DNA of 60,923 bases from JBCDLI01 sp038745535 (GTDB taxonomy: Bacteria > Pseudomonadota > Alphaproteobacteria > Rhizobiales > Rhizobiaceae): contig JBCDLI010000011.1 in the NCBI GenBank assembly GCA_038745535.1, positions 1-60,923 of the forward strand. The letters are read 5' to 3'. Positions 43,347 to 51,686 of this stretch are shown here, piece by piece. A program made the translations under genes and the position numbers. A model generated the notes under the pieces. The model saw only the letters and a list, made by a program, of their open reading frames with translations, did not search any database and was not told the DNA's origin. How positions within the stretch are numbered: position 1 is the first letter of the stretch; each line of letters opens with the position of its first letter.

Positions 43347-44408
43347 TCAGGCGACCTCTTCGAAGGGCACGGCGATATCAGGCGTTGTCTCCAGCCACTT
43401 TGGGACGGGTAGGCCTTTTTCACGCAGAAATTCCGGGTTGTAGACCCTCGATTGGTAGCGGTTTCCGTAGTCGCACAGAATTGTCACGATCGTGTGCCCC
43501 GGGCCGAGGTCCTTCGCTAAGCGGATCGCGCCCGCGATATTGATGCCGGTGGAGCCGCCCATGACCATGCCTTCCTCTTCAGCGAGCGCAAAGACAATGT
43601 TCAAGGCTTCGGTATCGTCGATCTGATAGGCAAAGTCGGGCGTGAACCCTTCTAGGTTTGCGGTGATGCGGCCTTGGCCGATACCCTCAGAGATGGAACC
43701 GCCTTCGGACTTTAGTTCGCCATCGGTGTAAAACGAATAGAGCGCAGCGCCCATCGGATCGGCAAGTCCGATTTTGACGTCTTTGTTTTTCGCGCGCAGC
43801 CCTTCGGCGACGCCAGCAAGCGTTCCACCGGATCCAACGGCACATATAAAGCCATCGACTTTGCCGTCCGTGTCGCGCCAAATTTCAGGCGCCGTCGTTT
43901 CAACATGAGCTTCCCGATTGGCAACATTATCGAATTGGTTGGCCCAAATGGCGCCGTTGGGTTCCTGTGTTGCAATGTCTGCCGCTAGCCGACCCGATAG
44001 CCGCACGAAGTTGTTGGGGTTGCGGTAGGGGACTGCAGGGACCTCAATCAACTCGGCGCCCAGCAGCCGCAGGGCGTCTTTCTTCTCCTGGCTTTGGGTT
44101 TCAGGGATGACGATCACGGTCCGGTATCCGAGCGCTTTGGCGACCATCGTCATCCCGATGCCTGTGTTGCCAGCGGTGCCTTCCACAATAACGCCACCGG
44201 GCTTGAGTTCGCCGCGCTTTTCGGCATCGCGGATTATGGACAGCGCCGCCCGATCCTTCACCGATTGGCCCGGATTTAAGAATTCAGCTTTGCCGTAAAT
44301 CGTGCAGCCGGTTTCTTCCGATGCACGCTTCAGCTTGACGAGCGGCGTATTACCAATTGCGGAAACGATTGAGTCGTGTGCAGTCACGGGCTTCACCTTT
44401 TTTGCCAA
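43347..44408 (-). CDS. cysK: Cysteine synthase A (O-acetylserine thiol-lyase)
   Basis: A PLP enzyme making cysteine from O-acetylserine and sulfide. The 353-residue product has IGNTPLVKLKRAS, the PLP lysine in NPGQSVKDRAA, EGTAGNTGIGM (the substrate-binding loop TSGNT is TAGNT here), VGSGGTLAGV and GGSTGINIAGA. It is some 30 residues longer than E. coli CysK, the alphaproteobacterial form. A TAGNT variant also occurs in cystathionine-beta-synthase-like members, so substrate preference is not fully certain. Confidence 0.88.
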   Translation of the reverse strand: MAKKVKPVTAHDSIVSAIGNTPLVKLKRASEETGCTIYGKAEFLNPGQSVKDRAALSIIRDAEKRGELKPGGVIVEGTAGNTGIGMTMVAKALGYRTVIVIPETQSQEKKDALRLLGAELIEVPAVPYRNPNNFVRLSGRLAADIATQEPNGAIWANQFDNVANREAHVETTAPEIWRDTDGKVDGFICAVGSGGTLAGVAEGLRAKNKDVKIGLADPMGAALYSFYTDGELKSEGGSISEGIGQGRITANLEGFTPDFAYQIDDTEALNIVFALAEEEGMVMGGSTGINIAGAIRLAKDLGPGHTIVTILCDYGNRYQSRVYNPEFLREKGLPVPKWLETTPDIAVPFEEVA

Positions 44409-44513
44409 TGTTATTGGCCTAGGTCCGCTCGTTCAAGGAAGGTGTTAGCCTCTGTCCGTTGTTTGAGGGAATTCATGGTCTTAAATCGAATAAATAGTAG
44501 TTGATCTTTGCTG

Positions 44514-44543
44514 TGATCTGCTTGCGTTTGGCACGCGTAGGTG
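44514..44543 (+). promoter_or_regulatory. Candidate RpoE/ChrR-type promoter of chrR
   Basis: TGATCT (44514-44519), an 18-nt spacer, then TAGGTG (44538-44543) before ATG 44581. The group-specific ECF sigma factor RpoE of photosynthetic alphaproteobacteria uses TGATC-N18-TA-type promoters. A like arrangement precedes the photolyase gene. Confidence 0.4.
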
Positions 44544-44580
44544 TGGTAATTGCGATGAAACAAAAGCTTGTCGAGTTACG

Positions 44581-45231
44581 ATGGGAAACTCAGAAATTGA
44601 TACACTGGACGTGTTGTTGTCCGGATATGTGAGCGGCACTCTGCCTGCCCCACTTCATATAATGGTAGATGCGCATCTAGAGTTGAGCCCGAAAAGTCGG
44701 CCGCTTGTAGCGTCAATGGATCATGCCGCGGGCGACATGCTTCGCGAGTTTGAGACCTCAAGCGTTAGCAACAGAGATAGTCGGTTGCAGGCAATTTTTG
44801 ACTCGGCACCTCAATCAACGGACAGCATGTTGCGGGATGCAGGGCAACAGTCGAAGCTGCCGCGCAGTCTGAGAAATTTCGTTGGCTACGACGTGGATGA
44901 CGTGCCTTGGAAGTCGGTGATGCCTGGCTTTAAAGAGTTTGATCTAGACGATATGGATGGCTTTCATGTCTCAATGTTCTGGATCAAACCGGGCCGTACG
45001 ATCCCAGCACACACCCATGAGGGCAGCGAGATCACACTCGTGCTTGATGGTGCGTTTACCGATGAGCGTGGACGCTTTGGACGCGGTGATATTTCTGTGG
45101 CCGACGATCAGATCAACCACCGGCCAACCGCAGAGCGTGGAGCGCCGTGCATTGGTTTTACTGTCAATGATGGACCGTTACGCCTTACTGGCCCGCTTCA
45201 CCAGCGTCTGGGCGACATCCTCGCTGGATAA
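44581..45231 (+). CDS. chrR: ChrR-family cupin anti-sigma factor with degenerate zinc site
   Basis: ChrR sequesters the ECF sigma factor RpoE and releases it upon singlet oxygen. The 216-residue product has an N-terminal anti-sigma domain (LLSGYVSGTLPAPL...HLELSPKSRPLV) and a C-terminal cupin (PGRTIPAHTHEGSEITLVLDG, later NHRPTAE). In the classic protein His6, His31, Cys35 and Cys38 bind zinc. Here His32 remains, but the cysteines are Ser36 and Ser39, and no His lies near residue 6. The cupin metal ligands HTH and E appear intact. No rpoE gene adjoins it. A terminator follows. Confidence 0.85.
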   Translation: MGNSEIDTLDVLLSGYVSGTLPAPLHIMVDAHLELSPKSRPLVASMDHAAGDMLREFETSSVSNRDSRLQAIFDSAPQSTDSMLRDAGQQSKLPRSLRNFVGYDVDDVPWKSVMPGFKEFDLDDMDGFHVSMFWIKPGRTIPAHTHEGSEITLVLDGAFTDERGRFGRGDISVADDQINHRPTAERGAPCIGFTVNDGPLRLTGPLHQRLGDILAG

Positions 45232-45266
45232 CGACGACACGTACAGAACTTAAATGCAACCAATCT

Positions 45267-45299
45267 CACCTGCTCGGCGTAAACCAAGCAGGTGTTTTT
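45267..45299 (+). terminator. Rho-independent terminator after chrR
   Basis: CACCTGCT (45267-45274) pairs perfectly with AGCAGGTG (45287-45294) and is followed by five T. It separates chrR from the SDR gene. Confidence 0.85.
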
Positions 45300-45314
45300 G
45301 TATGGAGAATTGAA

Positions 45315-46154
45315 ATGGATCTTTACCGGATTTCAGCAGGCGACGGTGTTGCGTGGATTACCGGCGCCAGCGCTGGCATCGGTCGCGATCTGGCGCTGAA
45401 GATGGCCCGGAACGGCTACAAGGTGATCGCGTCCGCTCGCAGTGAAGACAAGCTGAAGGCGCTCGAAGAAGAGAGCGCAGACTTATCCGGCTCAATTCAC
45501 GCGGCCGTATGCGATGTCACGGACCGTGCCGCGATGGACAAGGTGGTGACTGACATTGAGCAGAACCATGGGCCAATTCGATTAGCGGTCTTCAATGCCG
45601 GAAACTACTGGCCAACCGAAGGTGAAGCGCTGAACATCGACAAGTTCATCAAGACCTATGAGATTAATGTCTTTGGGGTTCTGCATGGATTGGTTCCCGT
45701 GGTCGAACGCATGAAGCGTCATGGCAAGGGGCAGGTTGCCTTGGTCGCCTCTGTTTCGGGCTATTCGGGCCTGCCGGCGGCCTCCGCCTATGGCGCTTCT
45801 AAAGCGGCTATCAACAATATGGCGGAATCGCTGAAATTCGATTTCGACAAGATTAACATTCGCATTCAGGTGGTAAATCCTGGCTTCATTGATACACCGC
45901 TGACCGAAAAGAACGAGTTTGATATGCCGTTCCTCATGCCGGTCGATAAAGCTGTAGATCGCATGATCTCAGGCTTTGAGGGTGGTGGCTTTGAAATCAC
46001 GATGCCGCGCCGGTTCACCTATATGCTGAAGCTTCTGCTGTTCCTGCCGCACAGTGCATATTTCTGGCTCATGAAGCGCAGCACGAAGTGGAACGAGCGT
46101 AAGCTGGAATTTGGTGACACGGCAAAGGCATCTACCATTCGCGCAGGCGCGTGA
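45315..46154 (+). CDS. Short-chain dehydrogenase/reductase
   Basis: A 279-residue NAD(P)-binding Rossmann enzyme: WITGASAGIGRDLALKMA at the start, NAGNYWPTEGE, the catalytic SVSGYSGLPAASAYGASKAA (Ser, Tyr, Lys), NPGFIDTPLTEKN. The C-terminal hydrophobic stretch YMLKLLLFLPHSAYFWLM suggests membrane contact. SDRs of this type sit in RpoE-ChrR regulon clusters with the CFA synthase. GGAG lies 7 nt before ATG. Confidence 0.9.
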   Translation: MDLYRISAGDGVAWITGASAGIGRDLALKMARNGYKVIASARSEDKLKALEEESADLSGSIHAAVCDVTDRAAMDKVVTDIEQNHGPIRLAVFNAGNYWPTEGEALNIDKFIKTYEINVFGVLHGLVPVVERMKRHGKGQVALVASVSGYSGLPAASAYGASKAAINNMAESLKFDFDKINIRIQVVNPGFIDTPLTEKNEFDMPFLMPVDKAVDRMISGFEGGGFEITMPRRFTYMLKLLLFLPHSAYFWLMKRSTKWNERKLEFGDTAKASTIRAGA

Positions 46155-46181
46155 TTGCCCACATTCCACTTCTAAAATGAC

Positions 46182-46206
46182 AAAGCCGCCCGTGAGGCGG
46201 CTTTTT
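46182..46206. terminator. Bidirectional terminator between SDR and cfa genes
   Basis: AAAGCCGCC and GGCGGCTTT flank a 5-nt loop with T runs on both strands, suited to end the convergent SDR and CFA-synthase transcripts. Confidence 0.85.
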
Positions 46207-46216
46207 CGTGTTTTGG

Positions 46217-47536
46217 TTATGCAGGCTTTTGATATGTGATCTGCCGCACGTCGATGAATTCGGACCGAAATCCGGCCTCACAATAGTATAGATAGAATTC
46301 CCACATGCGCTTGAACCGATCGTCAAAGCCGAGAGGTACAATCTCATCCCATGCCTCCCAGAAGCGCTCCCGCCACTCGGCCAGTGTTCGCGCGTAGTCT
46401 TGCGGGAAACAGAACGTATCTATCACATCGAGCGAGCCGGACTTCGCGAGCTCTTCCATGATCTTTGGTGATGGCAGCATCCCGCCTGGAAAGATGTAGC
46501 GTTGGATGAAATCCGGCTGAGAGCGATAGACGTCATAGCCATTGTTGCAGATCGTGATCACCTGCACGCCTGCTTTGCCACCCGGCTTCAACACGTCGCT
46601 GAGCTTGCAAAAATAGGTCTCCCAAAACTCTTCACCGACCGCTTCGAACATCTCAATTGACACGACCTTGTCGTACTTCCCGGCCTCGTCGCGATAGTCT
46701 TGGAACTTGATCTTTACGCGATCGTCCAGACCAGCTGCCGCAATCCGCTTTTTCGCAAAAGCGAACTGCTCTTTGCTGATTGTCAAGCACGTTACGCGGC
46801 AGCCGATTTCGCTCGCGGCGTATTCGGCAAACCCACCCCAACCACAGCCGATCTCGAGCACGTGGTCTTCCGCAGTGATGTCGGTTGCTTTCGCGATTTT
46901 TTGATATTTTGCTTTTTGCGCGCTCGCCAGATCATTGGTTTCGGTGGTGTAAACGCCGGATGAGTAGGTCATCGAGCTATCGAGCCACTTGTCGTAAAAC
47001 GCGTTGCCAAGATCATAGTGCGCTGCGATGTTCTTCTTCGCTTGATCGCGGGTGTTTCGGTTCAGCCAGTTACGGACGCGATCAACCCCTCGCATGATCC
47101 TACTGGATTTCGACACGGCCTCGCCGACGTCCACGTTTACGCAAAAAAGTTCCAAGAAAGACGTCACGTCGGGGCTGTCCCAATCGCCATCCATGTAGCT
47201 TTCACCGACCCCAATCGTGCCGTGCATAAGCGCGCGCTTTGGCAGGTTCCAGTTCTTCAAAACGACGACGCCGTCGGGGCCCGGAGCTTTGCCTTCAATT
47301 CTAAGAACACGGCCCTCGGGCGTTTGCACTGTGAGACTTCCGGCAGGGAGGGAGAGGGACGCGCGAAGCGCGGTCTTCGCCTTAAGCGGTAAGCCGCGCA
47401 GCTTTTTTGAGATATTTGTTGGGGTAAGGTCTTCGGCTGACGCCACAATCTCCCGACGCCAAGCTTCGGCTTGCGCACGTGCAGCGTCTAGCGTGCCATT
47501 GATGGAAAGATCGATTTCTTGCAGTCGTGCCGACAT
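46217..47536 (-). CDS. cfa: Cyclopropane-fatty-acid-phospholipid synthase family protein
   Basis: A SAM-dependent methyltransferase of about 439 residues that adds methylene to unsaturated phospholipid acyl chains. NIAAHYDLGNAFYDKWLD precedes the SAM motif VLEIGCGWGGFAEYA; FQDYRD, KVVSIEMFEAVG and FIQRYIFPGGMLPS are family-typical. In alphaproteobacteria a paralogue also initiates furan fatty acid synthesis in the singlet-oxygen regulon, so the product may be a modified, not plain cyclopropane, fatty acid. I chose ATG 47536 (MSARLQEIDL); 47587 overlaps the upstream gene. Confidence 0.9.
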   Translation of the reverse strand: MSARLQEIDLSINGTLDAARAQAEAWRREIVASAEDLTPTNISKKLRGLPLKAKTALRASLSLPAGSLTVQTPEGRVLRIEGKAPGPDGVVVLKNWNLPKRALMHGTIGVGESYMDGDWDSPDVTSFLELFCVNVDVGEAVSKSSRIMRGVDRVRNWLNRNTRDQAKKNIAAHYDLGNAFYDKWLDSSMTYSSGVYTTETNDLASAQKAKYQKIAKATDITAEDHVLEIGCGWGGFAEYAASEIGCRVTCLTISKEQFAFAKKRIAAAGLDDRVKIKFQDYRDEAGKYDKVVSIEMFEAVGEEFWETYFCKLSDVLKPGGKAGVQVITICNNGYDVYRSQPDFIQRYIFPGGMLPSPKIMEELAKSGSLDVIDTFCFPQDYARTLAEWRERFWEAWDEIVPLGFDDRFKRMWEFYLYYCEAGFRSEFIDVRQITYQKPA

Positions 47537-47558
47537 GGTAGCCCTGTAGAGTTGGAGA

Positions 47559-48404
47559 TTATTCTGCTGCGGGCAACTTGGCCGCATCGTGGATGGAAAT
47601 TTCGTGGGGTGGCTTTCCGCGACTGTGGAACTTAGCGCCCTTGAGCCAGAGTTTGAGCGCTTCCCAATGTATGCCCGCTACGATTTTCATCGTCATGAAG
47701 GGAAGGCGACCGACTTGCCGAGCAAGGTTTCGTGACGTGAAAGGCTCAGACTTACCATCGAAGCTTGCGACCAGCAGGGGGTCGTTATTATCCTTTTCGA
47801 GGATATGCAGCTTCACCTTTTCGCCCGGTGGCACGATGGTAAAGTGGTAGCGCATGCCCATGTCGATGAAGGGCGACACATAGAAGATCTTTGTGCGTTC
47901 CTGCTTCAGCCCGGCGCGTGTGAGCTGACCGTTCTCAACCTCGCAGATGTATGTGTGCCGCTCACCAAAGGTGTTGCGCACCTCATAGATCGCGGTGGTC
48001 AGATCTCGGCTCTGGTCGTAGCAGAAGTAGACCGACAGCGGATTGAACACGAAGTTCATAACGCGCGGATAGGCGAGAAGCTTGATCGTCTCGGGAGGCG
48101 CGATGCCCGCTTCCTCTAAGATTGAATCTACATAATGCCGTAGGCTGTTGGTTTCGCGATCTTTTCCGATGTGATCGGCTTCGTGAAACGACACCAGGTT
48201 GCGCTTGTTGACCGAGAAAAACCAAGCTGTCGATGCCGCTTCTGACAAGCGATCAACATCCAACAGAACCGAAAACACCCGGTAGACAAATTTGTGCCCG
48301 AAGGGCTTTAGGCGAGCGTGCATAACCTCACCCGGATAAAGCCGCGCTGCGTCGTCAACGGGTGGGAAAAGCGGCGCGTCGGCTTTTGTTAGCGGCGTGG
48401 TCAT
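47559..48404 (-). CDS. DUF1365 family protein
   Basis: A 281-residue protein with YPGEVMHARLKPFGHKFVYR, LLAYPRVMNFVFNPLSVYFC and MRYHFTIVPPGEKVKLHI, the conserved blocks of DUF1365. The family nearly always occurs with a CFA-type synthase and an FAD oxidoreductase, as here, and is implicated in lipid modification under photo-oxidative stress. The exact reaction is not known. It overlaps the FAD gene by 4 nt. Confidence 0.92.
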   Translation of the reverse strand: MTTPLTKADAPLFPPVDDAARLYPGEVMHARLKPFGHKFVYRVFSVLLDVDRLSEAASTAWFFSVNKRNLVSFHEADHIGKDRETNSLRHYVDSILEEAGIAPPETIKLLAYPRVMNFVFNPLSVYFCYDQSRDLTTAIYEVRNTFGERHTYICEVENGQLTRAGLKQERTKIFYVSPFIDMGMRYHFTIVPPGEKVKLHILEKDNNDPLLVASFDGKSEPFTSRNLARQVGRLPFMTMKIVAGIHWEALKLWLKGAKFHSRGKPPHEISIHDAAKLPAAE

Positions 48405-49753
48405 TCCGCTGCCTCAAGGGCGCTAGCCGGTGGTGGGGACGTGGCTTTCACGCTGGTTGGCCACGGAACACGGGCGCCAAGCGCCATCGCAGCGGCCATG
48501 CCGGATTTCAACCCGTCTTCGTGAAAGCCGTAACCGGTCCAAGCCCCTGCAAACCAGATGTTCCGTGTGCCTTGAATTTCGGGGAGACGCGTTTGCGCAT
48601 CAAAAGCTGCAGTGTCGTATTGCGGATGCGCGAAGGACCACTCGCCAAACACCGTTCCGGGTTCCGGCTCAAAGGCTGGATTGAGGGTTACGAACAACGG
48701 ATAGTCTTCATCGATATTCTGCAGACGGTTCATCCAATAGGTTAGCGAAATATCGCCATCGGGATTTTTGGAGTCTTGCAGCGCGTTCCAAGCCGCCCAG
48801 GCTGCTTTTCGCGTCGGCATGAAGCGGGTGTCCCGGTGCAGCACAACGCGGTTTTCTTTATACCCAACGTCGCTCAGAATTTTCGTCTCTGTTTCATCGG
48901 CATCGGCGAGAAGTTTCAAGGCTTGGTCTGAATGCGTGGCGAGGATGACATGATCGAAGCGTTCGGTCTTTCCGCTTTCAAAGGTCACCACGCACTCAAT
49001 GCCATCACGCTTGACCGAAGCGACAGGCATGTTTGCTTTGGCTCGGCTGCCGAGTGCAGCGATCATCTTTTGATGGTAGTTTTTTGATCCGCCGCTGACA
49101 GTCTTCCAAAATGGCGGTGAGATTTCCAAGAGACGATGGTTCTCAAAAAAATTGATGAAGGCCTTTGCGGGGAACTCCAACATTTTGACTTCCGGCGTCG
49201 ACCAAATTGCGGCGCCCATGGGGATGAGATAGTCGCTCGTGAACCGCTTTGAAAACCGGCGCGCCGCAAGATATTCACCGATTGTCATGGCCTGCATGAA
49301 GCCGGTATCGCGATCCTTCAGTGCAATGCGGTTAAAGCGCAAAACCTCTGCCAGCATCTTCCAAAAGCCAAGCGAGATCAAATTTCGCCTCTGGGCGAAG
49401 ACGGCATTTAGGCCTTGTCCGCACCATTCGCGCTCGCCTCCATCAAGCGAGACTGAGAAGCTCATGTTCGACGTTTCTGTTTTCACGCCGAGACGTTCAA
49501 ATAACCCGCAAAGATTTGGATAATTGCGCTCATTGAAGACGATGAACCCGACATCGACGCTGATATCCTTGCCGTCGTAATCGATGTCTACCGTGCAGGT
49601 GTGGCCTCCAAACCGACTTTCAGCCTCAAACAACGCCACATCGTGTGCTTCATGAAGAAGCCATGCCGCTGAAACCCCAGAGATGCCGCTTCCGATTACG
49701 GCGACGCGTTTGGGCGCTTCTGAGACTTCGTTAGATAGATAGTGGACGTTCAA
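48401..49753 (-). CDS. FAD-dependent oxidoreductase (amine-oxidase-like)
   Basis: A 450-residue flavoprotein: dinucleotide-binding VAVIGSGISGVSAAWLL, FEAESRFGGHTCTVDI, DVGFIVFNERNYPNL, and a C-terminal FAD-contact block NIWFAGAWTGYGFHEDGLKSG. It belongs to the NAD(P)-binding amine-oxidase-like group that travels with CFA synthase and DUF1365, plausibly oxidising or desaturating membrane fatty acids. It overlaps both neighbours by 4 nt (ATGA), so the photolyase-FAD-DUF1365-cfa genes form one operon. Confidence 0.9.
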   Translation of the reverse strand: MNVHYLSNEVSEAPKRVAVIGSGISGVSAAWLLHEAHDVALFEAESRFGGHTCTVDIDYDGKDISVDVGFIVFNERNYPNLCGLFERLGVKTETSNMSFSVSLDGGEREWCGQGLNAVFAQRRNLISLGFWKMLAEVLRFNRIALKDRDTGFMQAMTIGEYLAARRFSKRFTSDYLIPMGAAIWSTPEVKMLEFPAKAFINFFENHRLLEISPPFWKTVSGGSKNYHQKMIAALGSRAKANMPVASVKRDGIECVVTFESGKTERFDHVILATHSDQALKLLADADETETKILSDVGYKENRVVLHRDTRFMPTRKAAWAAWNALQDSKNPDGDISLTYWMNRLQNIDEDYPLFVTLNPAFEPEPGTVFGEWSFAHPQYDTAAFDAQTRLPEIQGTRNIWFAGAWTGYGFHEDGLKSGMAAAMALGARVPWPTSVKATSPPPASALEAAE

Positions 49754-51201
49754 GCAGCCTTACCCCGCATAGTCTGATACGCATCAAGCGCGCGCGTGCG
49801 AGCCTGCTGATGATCAACGATAGGGTGTGGATATGTCGCGCCAAGTGTAACATCGGCATATTCCAAGATATTTTTGGGTGCTTCCCAGGGTTTATGGATG
49901 AATTTCGGAGGGACTTTCTCGAGCTCTGGAACGAAGCGTTTTACGTATTCGCCCTTTGGATCGAATTTCTCGCCCTGGGTCATGGGATTGAAAATGCGGA
50001 AATAGGGCGCTGCGTCCGCACCTGATCCGGCAACCCACTGCCAACCGGCAGCGTTTGACGCGGGGTCTGCGTCCACAAGCGTGTCCCAAAACCAGCGCTC
50101 ACCATGACGCCAGTCGAGCAGCAGATGCTTAACTAAAAACGACCCGACGATCATCCGCACTCGATTGTGCATCCAGCCCGTTTGGTAGAGCTGGCGCATG
50201 CCCGCATCGACAATCGGGTAGCCGGTCGCGCCCTTCTGCCAAGCTTTTAGACGCTCCTCGTTTTCATCCCACGGAAATTGGTCAAACTGGGCGTTGTAAT
50301 TGCCGTTGGCCAGATCGCCGGTGTTGACCAGCAGATGGTAGGAGAATTCGCGCCAGACGAGCTCTTTTAGAAAGGTGGTGCGTCCTGTCGTGTCGGCAGC
50401 GTTGTCTAGCGTGGTGTGCCAGATGCGGCTCGGGCTGATCTCGCCAAAAGTAAGGTGCGGGGACAGGCGCGATGTGCCCTCGGTCGAGGGAAGATCACGT
50501 TCATCATCATATTGTGAGACGCCATTATCCAGAAATTCTGCCAAACGCTCGTGTGCTCCCGCTTCGCCCGGCGTCCAGGTTTCAGCGAGGCCACCTGACC
50601 AATTGGGTTTTGTTGGCAGCAGCTTCCAATCTTCCAGCTTCTCCGAGGCCACCCCAGTGCCCGACGTCAGCTTGTCGGGAGCATCAATGGCGGGGCGAAC
50701 GATTTCATCGCGAGCGGCATAGAAGGATTTCCAGAACGGCGTATAGACCCGATAGAAGCCGCCCGTTTTCGTCTTCACTTGGGTCGGCTCATGCATCAGA
50801 TGCCCATCGAAGCTTTTGACATCTATGCCATCATCTTTCAGCGAGGATTTGAGCGCCGTATCAATCTCAATGTGTTCCGGCGTGTAGCGGCGGTTCCAAT
50901 AGACCGCGTCTGCGTTCGTCTCAGCGATAACTTTTTTCAGCACGTCCAGTGGGTCGCCAGACTGCAGCACAAGGTCAGCGCCTAGTTCGTTCAACTTGGC
51001 AGCCAATGCTTCGAGCGTTTTGTGAAGCCACCATTTCTGCGCTCCGCCGAGTTCTAGATGCGGGGCGGGTGCGGGCTCGTTGATAAAAAGCGGAACGATC
51101 GGCGCGTCGGTCTCGACTGCGGTTTTGAGTGCTAGGTTGTCATCCAGTCTCAAGTCGCGGCGAAACCATACAATGATGGGGGAAGAAGTCGTTGTTGTCA
51201 T
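49750..51201 (-). CDS. phr: Deoxyribodipyrimidine photolyase (class I type)
   Basis: A 483-residue light-driven DNA repair enzyme. The N-terminal antenna-binding domain begins IIVWFRRDLRLDDNLALKTA; the FAD domain has RLSPHLTFGEISPSRIW, FLKELVWREFSYHLL, GYPIVDAGMRQLYQTGWMHN and NAAGWQWVAGSGADAAPYFR. The last block is typical of CPD photolyases. First gene of the leftward operon, with a candidate RpoE-type promoter right in front of it. Confidence 0.96.
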   Translation of the reverse strand: MTTTTSSPIIVWFRRDLRLDDNLALKTAVETDAPIVPLFINEPAPAPHLELGGAQKWWLHKTLEALAAKLNELGADLVLQSGDPLDVLKKVIAETNADAVYWNRRYTPEHIEIDTALKSSLKDDGIDVKSFDGHLMHEPTQVKTKTGGFYRVYTPFWKSFYAARDEIVRPAIDAPDKLTSGTGVASEKLEDWKLLPTKPNWSGGLAETWTPGEAGAHERLAEFLDNGVSQYDDERDLPSTEGTSRLSPHLTFGEISPSRIWHTTLDNAADTTGRTTFLKELVWREFSYHLLVNTGDLANGNYNAQFDQFPWDENEERLKAWQKGATGYPIVDAGMRQLYQTGWMHNRVRMIVGSFLVKHLLLDWRHGERWFWDTLVDADPASNAAGWQWVAGSGADAAPYFRIFNPMTQGEKFDPKGEYVKRFVPELEKVPPKFIHKPWEAPKNILEYADVTLGATYPHPIVDHQQARTRALDAYQTMRGKAA

Positions 51202-51207
51202 AGCTTT

Positions 51208-51237
51208 ACAGTACGACGGCCTGACAGCGGCAGATCA
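51208..51237 (-). promoter_or_regulatory. Candidate RpoE/ChrR-type promoter of photolyase operon
   Basis: On the minus strand TGATCT (51237-51232), exactly 18 nt, then TACTGT (51213-51208), 6 nt ahead of the photolyase ATG. It has the same TGATCT-N18-TA layout as the chrR promoter and would give a nearly leaderless mRNA. Confidence 0.45.
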
Positions 51238-51311
51238 AAACGAAGTCGTGGAAAATTGTAATTCTAGAGCACTCACCCGCGCGGCCTTGAGGGTGAAAAA
51301 ATGCCAAAAAA

Positions 51312-51386
51312 TGGCTCCCCGAGTAGGATTCGAACCTACGACCGATCGATTAACAGTCGATTGCTCTACCGCTGAGCTATCGGGGA
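51312..51386 (-). tRNA. tRNA-Asn (anticodon GTT)
   Basis: Minus-strand cloverleaf: acceptor TCCCCGA/TCGGGGA, D arm AGCTCAGCGGTAGAGC, anticodon loop CTGTTAA with GTT, T arm with GTTCGAATC, discriminator G and encoded CCA. T-rich sequence follows downstream. Confidence 0.96.
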
Positions 51387-51549
51387 ACGTCGCGCCGCTA
51401 TAAACCGAGTATGCGCCGATTGCCAAGCCAAAAGAATGAAATTTGACAGGGCGAAATCAACCGTGTGCGATTGCACAGATTTGGGCGCACAGATCGCTTG
51501 CCGAGTTTGGAACGCTCTGTTAAGCGCCGCTGACTAAACCACCTTCGAG

Positions 51550-51623
51550 GGCCTCGTGGCGGAGTGGTTACGCAGAGGACTGCAAATCCTTGCACCCCGG
51601 TTCGATTCCGGGCGAGGCCTCCA
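51550..51623 (+). tRNA. tRNA-Cys (anticodon GCA)
   Basis: Plus-strand cloverleaf: acceptor GGCCTCG/CGAGGCC, D arm GGCGGAGTGGTTACGC, anticodon loop CTGCAAA with GCA, T arm CCCGG-TTCGATT-CCGGG, discriminator T as usual for Cys, encoded CCA. Confidence 0.96.
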
Positions 51624-51686
51624 AATTTTGTTAGCAGGATGTGTTTAGCAAAGCGGTTGCTGTCCCGCTCATCACTTTTGAAACTC

